A program made the position numbers and the translations under genes. The notes below the pieces were generated by a model. The model searched no databases. It was not told the DNA's origin and was given only the letters and a program-made list of their open reading frames with translations. Positions 1 to 10,600 of a DNA stretch of 64,000 nucleotides are shown here, piece by piece. How positions within the stretch are numbered: the first letter of the stretch is position 1; the number at the start of each line of letters is the position of its first letter. This DNA comes from Labia minor (taxonomy: Eukaryota; Arthropoda; Insecta; Dermaptera; Spongiphoridae): the NCBI GenBank assembly GCA_963082975.1, contig OY720347.1:9902225-9966224 (forward strand), written 5' to 3'.

Positions 1-1060
1 CTTTGGTTTCTTTATTTTTATTAGTTAATTTTTGTTTTGGTGCCCCCGGCAATCACCCTTGCTTGCTTGTCCAATTTTCCGATGCAGTATTTATTATTTT
101 ATCATAAATATTCCTTCATAACATATTTCATATCCATATGGTCATGATTTACGATTTTTCACAATACAATTAGAATAAAATAATAATAATAATTTGCTAG
201 TAACAGATACTTGATGACTTGACTTTGAATTGAAATGGCATTTGGTTTTGCCTTTTTCGTTTGCCCATCCCTTTTGGGCACACCCTTTCCATGTTCTGGA
301 ATATCGGCTTTAAATTGCCTGGATGAGTGAATGAGAGAACAAGAGAGACAGAAAGAAAGAAAATCAAGAATCCGTTCCTCTTTGCAATTTCTTTTTACCT
401 CCTTCCTGACCGTGCTACACAGTGATTGAAAGAGAGATTGATTTTCAGATAATAAAAAAAAAAAACTTCGACTATTTGAGAAAAATGAAATGCAAGACCA
501 ATCTAATAGGCATAACAACAAATAAAAGAATGAATGAATAACAACCCACAAAATAAGTTATTTAAATAAATAATTTTTTTCAATTGATAATTTCAAGATG
601 AAAATTCACAGGGCTGGTTATCTATTAATGTGGTGGTGTGGGTTGATTTCATTCCAATGTGGGATTACAATCAACCCAAACCATTTTCCCATCTTATTCT
701 TTCATCAAAAAAGATTTCAAATATCATCACAACCATTAATGCAAACAACAACAACAAAAACAACAACACCGTGCGTTTTATAAATAAATGAACTCTTCTC
801 TGATCCGTTTACCCAATCGAATGGAATCCATTTCATTGAATAAATAAATTCAATTCAAAAACTTTTTTTTTATATTGATTGCTTAAGAGTGGAGAGTTTG
901 TCTGTTTGATTATTTATTTATTTATTCTAATGTTTAGTTTTAATTAGACACCTGTTGAACGTATCAATTATGTATAAACAATGTTGTATATATATATATA
1001 TATATAATGAGACTAAATAACTAATATAAGCAAATGTTTCTAAAAATAATTTTATTAAAT
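1..1060. other. AT-rich stretch without a recognised gene
   Basis: Short ORFs occur on both strands (for example 159-551 minus and 598-783 plus), but they have low-complexity composition and no recognisable domain. The segment at about 240-420 is less AT-rich than its surroundings. A TA microsatellite lies at about 988-1008. If gene 1 (from 4640) has an untranslated first exon it could lie here, but no splice donor is convincing. Confidence 0.5.
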
Positions 1061-1073
1061 TGATATAAAGATA

Positions 1074-1615
1074 TACAGGGTTATCATAAAAGAATGATGC
1101 GGTTTCAGTAATTCGTAGGAAGATTGTAGGGTAATTTCTAAATGTTATATTGGTATCTCTGAAAGCCTACAACCCAAAAGTTTGTTTATAAGTTGTTCTA
1201 ACCTCAACATCAGTTCTTGTACTGTTGTTGCGGTGAGTTTAGTGAGTTACTATGTTCTCTGTTAAAGATAAAGCAAAGTGTGTTTTATTGATGGCTGAAT
1301 TAAAATCCGTAATTTTAGTTCAACGTGCGTTCTGACGTGAATTTGAACTTCAGTGCATTGGTCACAGACGCTTTGAACGAAAAATTTGGAGATCGATGGA
1401 TAGGCCGGCAAGGACCTATGCTGTGGCCTCCAAGGACTCCAGACCTGACACCTTGTGATTTTTTCTTGTGGGGTTACATCAAAAACATTGTTTATTCCCA
1501 AAAAATTCGCGATCTGAACCACTTAAAAACAGGATTAATGAAGCTATAGCAACCATAACCGAAGAAATGTGAGCGAATGTTTGGAGAGAAGTTGATTATC
1601 GTTTGGACATTTGTC
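1074..1615 (+). pseudogene. Internally deleted, frameshifted Tc1/mariner-like transposase copy
   Basis: A remnant of a DDE transposon of the insect type whose N-terminal helix-turn-helix is often annotated DUF4817. The left end carries the terminal-repeat-like motif ACAGGGTTATCATAAAAGAA. From 1252 an N-terminal piece reads MFSVKDKAKCVLLMAELKSV, continuing ILVQRAF and then a stop. From about 1340, in another frame, comes the C-terminal catalytic region with FGDRWIGRQGP, then WPPRTPDLTPCDFFLWGYIK, in which the last D of the catalytic triad is expected. Further 3' a remnant REVDYRLDICP is readable. The middle of the transposase is missing, so the copy is dead. The right terminal repeat is not visible: homology stops where the duplicated block starting near 1617 begins. 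Confidence 0.75.
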
Positions 1616-1616
1616 C

Positions 1617-1898
1617 ATATATTATCATTATTTATTTAATCATAAATAAACTATTATTCAATTGCTTAGGTAAATATTTACCCTTCATAAATATCTTATT
1701 AAAATTTCAAAATATATCCCCTCATAATTTAAAGATATTTTAAATTTAAGTAGCTAGATATTATTTGAATAGTTATGATTTATTAGTATAAATTTCATTT
1801 TTACTTTTGTTATTTAATTTATAGTTCTCATAGATTTTATTATTAAATAACTTCCAAAATTGTTGAATTTTTTTTCGTTCATTTTCGTTTAATTTTTA
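1617..1898 (+). repeat. Flanking block duplicated at 21828-22098
   Basis: About 280 bp of very AT-rich DNA directly upstream of family A copy 1. It is nearly identical to the block directly upstream of the copy at 22099. Shared landmarks are TTATTTAATCATAAATAA, a CCCCTCATAATTTAAAG stretch and TTTATAGTTCTCATA. No coding potential is seen. Confidence 0.7.
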
Positions 1899-2459
1899 CT
1901 CTTTCGCCAGAGATAGTATTGTGATCACGAAAATTTTCCATGTCGAGATTTTGATGTTTTTATACGTTTTGAAGGTGTCCGAGTCATTTTCACCAAAAAT
2001 GAGAAAAGTGCCTGTGTGTGTATGTAGACAAGATTACGAAAAAAGGTTTGAGCTAGAATAATGAAATTTGGTACACGGGCATTATTTAAAATCCGTAGTT
2101 TTCTATCAACTTTTGAGAAATGTAGTTCAACCGGAAGAGGGTCATTATTTACCACGTTTTGATATTTTTTCCTAAAGATATATGTTTGATAGTTTTTCAC
2201 ATGATTACAAATTGTATAAAACTGATATATATAGAATTTCAGCTTGATTGAATATCTGAAAGTACCAGAATTAATTTTTTAACACTGCAAATCTCAACAT
2301 GTGACTTGGTGCCATCAACAAAGAGCCAAATATGATCTGATTTAATAAATATTATTTATTAATTTTAATTTATAATCAATTAAATTTAATTTAAATATAA
2401 TATATGATAATTAATCCAATTCAAATTGCGAGATAGTCGAGTGGAGACACTTCAGCTTA
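1899..2459 (+). mobile_element. Family A Helentron-like (HINE-type) element, copy 1
   Basis: Starts at a degraded form of ACTATCTCGCCAGAGATAGT (a hairpin with an 8-bp stem) and ends with GCGAGATAGT followed by a short hairpin (GAGTGGAGACAC, then TTCAGC) and CTTATTTT. Internal landmarks shared with the other copies are GCGATCACGAAAATTTT, TTTTTATACGTTTTGAAGG, a GT-rich microsatellite, ATCAACTTTTGAGAAATGTA and CCGGAAGAGGGTCATTA. It is non-coding: the minus-strand ORF at 1925-2200 is a repeat shadow that recurs in the other copies. Confidence 0.75.
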
Positions 2460-2816
2460 TTTTGTATATGAAGAGTGATTATAAACAATATAGCATTGGA
2501 AATAAGTGATGGTATGGTCAAATTTTAATTTCATTCAAATTATAATTTCATTATAAGAAGTACCATATGTATCAAATAAATAAAAAGTTAATTGAATTAA
2601 TAGGTTGTTTGTTTTTAAATAAAAAAAAAATTATAAGAAATTCTTTTTGAATTAAATATTGATAATATAATAAAATATGTGGGGCAGGTCATTCATGTGA
2701 ATGAATGAACGAACATAGATTGAACGTCATTCATGACTTTAATAGGGGAATTAGTAAAGGGTAAGGGAAAATGGAAAATACTTTAAAATATCAAATTAAA
2801 TAGACAAGAGGGATAA

Positions 2817-2856
2817 GGTCTCTCTCTCTTCTTCTCTCTCTCTCTCTTTCTCTCAT
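2817..2856 (+). repeat. CT-rich simple repeat
   Basis: A run of (TC)n with a few interruptions. The rest of 2460-3418 is AT-rich and I see no gene in it. Near 3022 a motif ACAAGGGTTGTTCGGAAACT resembles one end of a DNA transposon, but no partner end was found. Confidence 0.6.
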
Positions 2857-3418
2857 CATTCCATATCTTAATCTCACAAATTATCAAAAAAAAACAAAAA
2901 AAACTAATATGTTCTCAATTTATTTCTTATCATTAATCTAAAATTAAAATAAATAATTTATAGGTTTAAAATTAATTATTATGAATTAATTAATTACTTA
3001 ATGTATTTTTTATCATAAATACAAGGGTTGTTCGGAAACTTCTGAACCCGACCCATGATTTTCGATTTTTTTTTATTTTTCAATGTAGATTTGACCACAT
3101 CTTATAATAATATCTTATAATATCATCCAGAAGAATGGTAAATACCAGAAATGAGATATACAGAAATAATACAAATAACACACACACATATAATATACCC
3201 ATATATCAAGATATAAATATTATATATTTATTTTTTATCTAATTTTATCCTATACCACCGAAATGACGAAGCTATGACCCGTGGATCAGACACTGACCCA
3301 CCCAAGCTTTTAACGGACCCACACTTTGATTTTTATAAATTTTTTTTATGTCAAAAAAGAGAATAAATGCTCAAAAAAAGATGATTTTGTGGCCAAACTT
3401 TTGAATATTTTCAATATT

Positions 3419-3975
3419 TCTCGCCAGAGATAGTATTGCGATCACGAAAATTTTCGATGTTGAGATTTTGATGTTTTTATACGTTTTGAAGGTTCCTGAA
3501 TCATTTTCACTAAGGTTGAGAAAAATGTCTGTGTGTGTATGTGTATGTGTGTATGTATGTAGACCAGATTACGCAAAAACGGTTTGAGCTAGAATAATGA
3601 AATTTGGTATACGAACATTATTCAAAATTCGTAGTTTTCTATCAACTTTTGAGAAATGTAGCTCAACCGGAAGAGGGTCATTACCTACAACGTGTTGATT
3701 TTTTTCCGCTAAGGTGACCGTAAAATTAAAGATATATGTTTTATAGTTTTTCACATGATTAAAAATTGTATAAAACTGCTATATATAGAATTTCAGCTTG
3801 ATTGAATCGCTAAAAGTACCAGAATTAATTTTTTAACACTGCAAACCACGCGCTAACACGTGACGTGGTGCCATCAACAAAGAGCCAAACATGCGCTGGT
3901 TTAATAAATATTACCTATTAATTTTAATTTATAATTTATAATTAATTAAATTTAATTTAAATAAAATATATTATT
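3419..3975 (+). mobile_element. Family A Helentron-like element, copy 2 (right end missing)
   Basis: Begins TCTCGCCAGAGATAGTATTG and follows the family A consensus as far as the AT-rich 3' part (AATTAATTAAATTTAATTTAA). It then diverges before the expected GCGAGATAGT and 3' hairpin. The central microsatellite is expanded here (alternating GTGTGTAT and GTATGT units at about 3527-3562). The minus-strand ORF at 3569-3754 is the same repeat shadow as in copy 1. Confidence 0.7.
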
Positions 3976-4313
3976 TTTTAAACATAGTATGTAGAACTCT
4001 TAATAAAATATACGCATGAATTAATAATAAAATTAATATAATTTCATTAATTAATTTTATTTGAATACAAATTATACTATTAATAGAAATAATATAATAA
4101 TAAATTTAATTCTACTACTACTACTACTCTCTTTTCTCTCTTTGAATAAACTTAAATATTTAATCTACTAAATACTTTTTTCTGTTATTTAAAGAAGTCA
4201 ATCAACCATATTGAAATTATTTCCTTATATTTCTATATACCATCTATATATTTGTATATATGTACACATATAACGTAAATGTGGATGAAGGAAGTGCATG
4301 GGAGGGGGATTAA

Positions 4314-4580
4314 CAGTGATGTATTGGTAAAATAAGAAGTAAGTGAACGCATAGCGGGAGAAAAAAAGTCCTATTTTCAGCAAACTATTTTTTTCCATAT
4401 AAGTTTTTATTTTTTTCTTATTCTTACTATACAAAATATTAACGAACACAAAAAAAGAAATTCTAACAGTAGATTTAAATGGGAGTTGTCGGGACATGAA
4501 AAAATACTGGAGCGCGTTCCGGTTCTGAAAAAAGGTAAGGGAACGTCGTTCCCCCGCTTTCCCCTCCCAATACACCACTG
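4314..4580 (+). mobile_element. hAT-type MITE (family H) with perfect 8-bp target duplication
   Basis: Terminal repeats are CAGTGATGTATTGG on the left and CCAATACACCACTG on the right. The element is flanked on both sides by GGGATTAA (4306-4313 and 4581-4588), a perfect 8-bp duplication as made by hAT transposases. There is no coding capacity: ORFs at 4225-4619 are shadows. A truncated relative lies in reverse inside the element at 45110. The right edge is only 59 bp upstream of the first recognised exon of gene 1. Confidence 0.85.
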
Positions 4581-4639
4581 GGGATTAAATGAATGCTTAT
4601 AATCAGTGTACATGCTCAATGTATCTGTTTTTGTTTTAG

Positions 4640-7600
4640 ATGACTCGTGAGGAAGCGATTTCCTTCCTACAGGAGATTAAGTACAACTTAGATTATTTGC
4701 AGACCCATTATGCCCAGATGGGCCTTGGAAAACAACCTGATCAACCGACACTGGTAAGCCAAATAATCACGTCCTCCCCATTTCTTCCCCCACTTTGAAG
4801 CTTCTGTTGGATGTTAAAGCGATGGCAAATAACAAACAACAACATCCAACAACGTGACATCAGTGCATTAATGCATTTCATTTCAATTAAAATATCTTAG
4901 AACAATTTATCGAATTTCTATTAGATTAATTCAATTAGTAATCACCATTTATCATTTATTATTATATTTTTCATATTACAATATTCTATCATTGAAACGT
5001 TCTTATAAGAAATCATCAATTTTTCTTAATCATAAATTTATAGATTAAATTAATTTTTCAACAGGAGAGAACTGCTACTTTAATACACAAACCTTTAGAT
5101 TTGGATCGTATGACTTCGCTAATGGAATTCCCATCAATTAAATCGATGGATAATTCTCTTACAATCGCTAAAAAAAGCTACCTACAACAAGATCCAGTGA
5201 ACAAAGGTTGGTTCTATTAATTAATTAATTAATAATGATATATATAATAATTGAATAGAATTTTCATCTATTCAGAAGAGAGAGAAAATTTTATCAAAAG
5301 GGAAAAAATTATATAAAAAAAAGATAAAGGTTGAAAGGATCTGTTGTACTGATCATATAACACCTTTACTCACTTAGTTTAGGTGACAACCGAATTGATA
5401 GGCGCTGTCCTTTCTTAGAATATTCAAAAGTGTGAAGTTTTGTTTTAACTATAAGTATATACAAACTAAACCATAAAAAACGATTAGTTTAGGAATGAAG
5501 AAAAAAAATAAATGAATAGTATATATAAGGTTATACCTTAAAATTAGAAAACTTTATTTTTTGATTTTTAGGTAAGGGATGTGAATAATTAGTTGGTTAT
5601 AATATTTCTGGTTCAGGTCTCTAGGTAAAAGAGAAAAAGCATATATAAATATAAAAAAAAACATTAACGATATTTAAATTTTATGGAATAAGATAAGATT
5701 ATTTTCAATATATCCTTTATTTATTACAACAAAAGTTTTAAAAATTTCATTAAAATAAAAGAAAAAAACAAAAATTAACAAAAGTAACTCTTGCCTTATC
5801 ATAGGGTAAAGTATACAGTCATTGGCCCCCTATTACTAAAACACAAATAATAAGAGATTTTTATTTTAAGAATTGCTCTATTAACTATGGTTATGTAATC
5901 GTTTGTTGTATGATTGTATAATACCTAGGCCAATAACTCTAAGGGGGCCCATAACTGTATTTTGTAGGATGTTTTTTACCGACCGACGATAGAGATTTTT
6001 ACATATCTCCACGAAACATTCATTTTCTTAACAGGAAAAAAGTATTTTTATCATGATGTCTGTCCGTCCGTCCGTCTGTCCGTATAGCTGTGTACAGCCT
6101 GAACGGCTCAACCGATTTTGATGAAATTTGGTATATTTACTTAATGCATCAGTGGGATGAATTGATCAACTTTTGGTGCAAATCAGGAAACCGGAAGTGG
6201 TAGTATTAGCAATCGACGATAGGAAGGGAAGGGTTATTTTCACACCAAAGGAAATTTTTTTATATATCACCACAAATCATGCACTTTGTATTGGTTTTAT
6301 CCTCGGGAAAATCATATTTATTAGTTTTTTCTTGATTTAAAATTATATGACGTCATCCAGCCATTCATGACGTCACAGCCTGGTCTTGCATATATATTAT
6401 AAATAAAATAAAATTAAAAATATTTATGTTATATCCATATCTGTTTTTTATTACATTAATAGATATATTAAAATTATTTGAAATTGTTTCTGTAGTTGGA
6501 AATTAATTTACTTCAAACCGTCGGTCGGTTCGGACCTGGCCACAGGTCAACTTATTTTTTATTTTTATTTAACTTTTATTTATTTATTTAGAAATGACGA
6601 TAAAGCCTTATGAAATTAATTATATATTATTTTAATTTGATCAAATATATGAATTTTATTTAGTAATTTTTTAATCATCAGAATCAGAGCTTTTGTTTTT
6701 TCTTGATTTGGAATGAAAAATGAATTGAATTGAAAATGTGTTGATTGGTTGTTTGCGGGGTGAAAGGGGTGAAGAAACATTTTCTTTTACAAGTTCTTCT
6801 ATCAGTTTGATTAGATTTCCTTTTAATGGAGACCATTTATTTTCACTGACATTTTGCATGTTTTTTTAGTTTCAGAATTATAGACAGGTGTTCATCAATT
6901 TCATTTTTTCTCATTTTTCTAAGAAAGATTTCATTTTCTTAATGTACTTTTTTTCTATTTAATTATTTTTGTATCATGTAATATAAGTCATTTATTTATT
7001 TTTAGGTATATTTTCAACTCTGAAATCTTAGCATAAGTAAATGAATATAATGATTAAATATAATAAAGAAAATTTGGTAATTGTTTAGTAAAACCGATGT
7101 ATATTGGATTTTGATAAAACTATACCAGTAAATTCCTTTTTTAATTCAAAACAAACTTTCCTTAAGAAGTATGTGGCGGTCGCTTCTAGTTTAGGAGATA
7201 AAAATTATTAAAATTTGCATATAAATCCATTGATATTCTATTTAGCTACCATGTTTTATTATTTAACCACCAGAGGGCTCCACTATTTTTCGGTTTTTAT
7301 AAGTTCGGTTTGGATATAGGAAAATTATTTAATTAATTAATTTTTTAATCTTATATCCAAACCAAACCAAAAAATAGTGGAGCCCTCTGGTGGTTAAATA
7401 ATAAAACGTGGTAGCTAAATAGAATATCAATGGATTTATATGCAAATTTTAATAATTTTTATCTCCTAAACTAGAAGCGACCGCCACATACTTCTTAAAG
7501 AAAGTTTGTTTTGAATTAAAAAAGGAATTTACTGGTATAGTTTTATCAAAATCCAATATACATCGGTTTTACTAAACAATTACCGAAAGATTGATGTTGA

Positions 7601-10600
7601 AAAGTATATTAGAATCTTGTATTTATAAGGCATCTATCTATTTATAATGTATTGAATGAACTGAAGGATGTTTTGGATGTCATCCATTCTATTCTATTTA
7701 AAGTTATTTTTGATTGAAAAACATAAAATCATATTGTCAAAAGTCAAAAAGTAATTAAGTTTGACTAATGAAATTAAATAGTGACGAAAATTTAATAAGT
7801 ATTATATTGTATTTTTTGTGGGTACCAGATTTTTTGTCAGCAATTCAGCTGCAACCCCAAGTTAACCAGCATCAACCGCCGCCAATCACGCAGGGTCTTG
7901 GAAACAATGGACCACTCACAGATGAGGATTATGAGGAGCTCCTTGAGAGATTGCGCGTGGCCGATTTTCTCTATACGGAATACTCTCTCGAAGAGGTGAT
8001 TTATCAATTGGCGAAGGTGATGTTCTCTCAATCCCTCAATCGAGGTTTGTCTTTTACACACTTGATTAGATTAAATTCTTCAAAATATTCACTTTCAAAT
8101 TCAATAAAATAATTGATGCTAAAAAATATTATTTTTTTTTAGGTAGTGGAGAAGCTCAGGAGGCACTTCAAAAGTTTACAAACTTTTTAGAAGGAGAAGC
8201 TGAACAGGGACATATTTCTAGAAGTTTAGAAAAGAAAGTACTTGGTAAAGATTTGTTATTTTTTTATTCTATTGAATAAAATTGTATTATTAAATACAAA
8301 GAAGATTCAATTGAACAATTCCTATCAATATTTTTAATTAACTTATATGATTAATGAATTTAAAAATATAATATTTAGAAAATAAATTATTTAAAACAAA
8401 GTATAATTATATATATATATATATACGAGGGAGGGATGAAAAGTTTCCGGCAAGACGAAGAAAAACGATGTTTTTAAATTTTTTTTTTGCTATATTTTTT
8501 AACATAATTTCCATCAACACTGATACATTTCTCATAACGGTGTTCTAATTAATCTAATTTAATTAATTAATTAATTGATTAAATTAAGTTAAATTTAATT
8601 TATGAATCGACGCAAAAATTCTTTTGGATTACGCCTAGAGCGCCAAATTGTCGGTAGAAATGGTTTTTCGAAGCAGTTTTTGGTCTAACGTTAGCAAACC
8701 CACCTTTCACACAGCTTTTCCATGTTCAAATGGTTGTGCAAAATATTTCGCACATGTTCAGCTGACATCACATACAGGTCTCAGCTATCTTGAATGTTGA
8801 AAAATAAAGAAAAAAAAAATTAAAAACATCGTTTTTCTTGGTCAGGCCGGAAACTTTTCACCCCACACTCGTATATATAAATAAATCAGGGGTCGCCAAA
8901 GTGGTCTATATAGACCTCCATGGGTCTATTTAACATTGACTCAAGGGGTCGAATGGGGACTCGAAGGAAAAACAGTTTTTAATAGGCAAATCACACATAC
9001 TTAACTGGTATATAAATTTTTTAAATTTTTTTATAATTGACTTATTATAATTTTCTTTATAAAAAATAAAATAATAAAGATATATATATTTATTCAGGTG
9101 AAAAGAAGTAAAAATCTGTAGCTACTTTACTTATTGTTTCGATTTATTAAATATTAAGCCTAGTAGATAGTTTCATTTTAATTACCTGAAAATTACCTTA
9201 ATGGGGGAGGATGAAGATTTCGAAAAATTATAAAGGCATCGACGATCAAAAAAGTTTGGCGACCACTGTTTTAAATATTTAAATTAAAAAAAAAATATAT
9301 ATTTTTGTATTTAATATTTTTTTTTAAATTTCATTATCTTTGAATCCCAATATGAAATATAGTGGTTGGTCTTCTATTTTTTAGATGTATTAATTGCTTC
9401 ATTAACAGATACTTTATCTGAAAATCCACAATTAATTAATGTAGCACGAGAAGAACTTCTTGGAGCAGGTCATAATCTTTTTTAATATTACCTATTTAAC
9501 TTATTACTTTATTTTGAAAAATTATAAAAATAGATAATTAAACATACAAATCATTTAATCATTTAATTTTGCAGATTTTGCTCCATCATCGTCTAAAGCT
9601 AATCCGCCATTTATGCATCTGATAATGAATCCCAATTTAGGAAACGAGGGTAAAGAACATCTCTCTCAGAACGCAGAACATCATCGAGATAAAACCAAAC
9701 ATTTAAAAAATAGAAATGAATTGAAAAAACCTTAAAAAATATATTTATATTTCTCTATATATTCATATATATATATTTATCTATATATATATATAACAAA
9801 AACAACAAACAATTCCTAGTGCTCTCTCATCTTCCTCTCTTTCTCTATTTCCATTCTTTCATTTGCATATACATTAAATAATAATAATAATAACTATATT
9901 CTTATGGAATCATCGTTTCTCAATCCATCTATGACGTGAATTTAATGAAATATATAAATTATATTAATCAAATTATTTATTTATTTATTTATTAAATAAA
10001 AGTTAATTAATAAAAATAAAAGTATGTATTAATAAAATTATTTTTTTATAAATATGATAAAGATAAGATAAATAAATAATTAATAATAACTTAGTGTTGA
10101 AATAAAATATTAATATATAAATATATATTAATAAAAATTATAACTTTTATTTTATTTATTTATTTGTATTTTTTTCAAAATATAATGTAATCAGAGAAAA
10201 AAAACTGGATAAAATTTCTCTCATTCTATCAAGACTTAGAGAAAATACCATTAATATATTATATAATATTAACAACATCCTTCAATCTAATTCTTAAAAT
10301 ATTATTATTTTTTTTAAGTTATTTAGGAATCTTGAGACTGATTGATGATTGAGAAACGATGATATAAATTAAATAAAAAAAAATATATAAATAAAAATAA
10401 ACTATATAACTAAGCTAAACAATAATAAATATATATTTCTATGTAATAATAATTAAATATAAACTTATACTATATATGCTATATATAAAAAGATATATTT
10501 ACACAGAAAAATATAAATTCACAATATGATATACAAATAAAAAATTAAATAAATAAAATCTATATTTTTGGCGGCATATTTTATCCTAAAAATAAAATAA

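Noticed and set aside
159..783. ORFs of 130 and 61 codons near the window start
   Set aside because: Low-complexity, phenylalanine/serine-rich translations of AT-rich and microsatellite DNA. No start context, domain or splice structure supports them.
3022..3060. Possible DNA transposon end ACAAGGGTTGTTCGGAAACT
   Set aside because: No inverted partner or target duplication was found, so the element boundaries cannot be stated.
1925..3754. Repeated minus-strand ORFs sharing NDPLPVELHFSKVDRKLRIL
   Set aside because: The same peptide appears in each family A copy because the DNA repeat is conserved, not the protein. Other copies carry stops in this frame.
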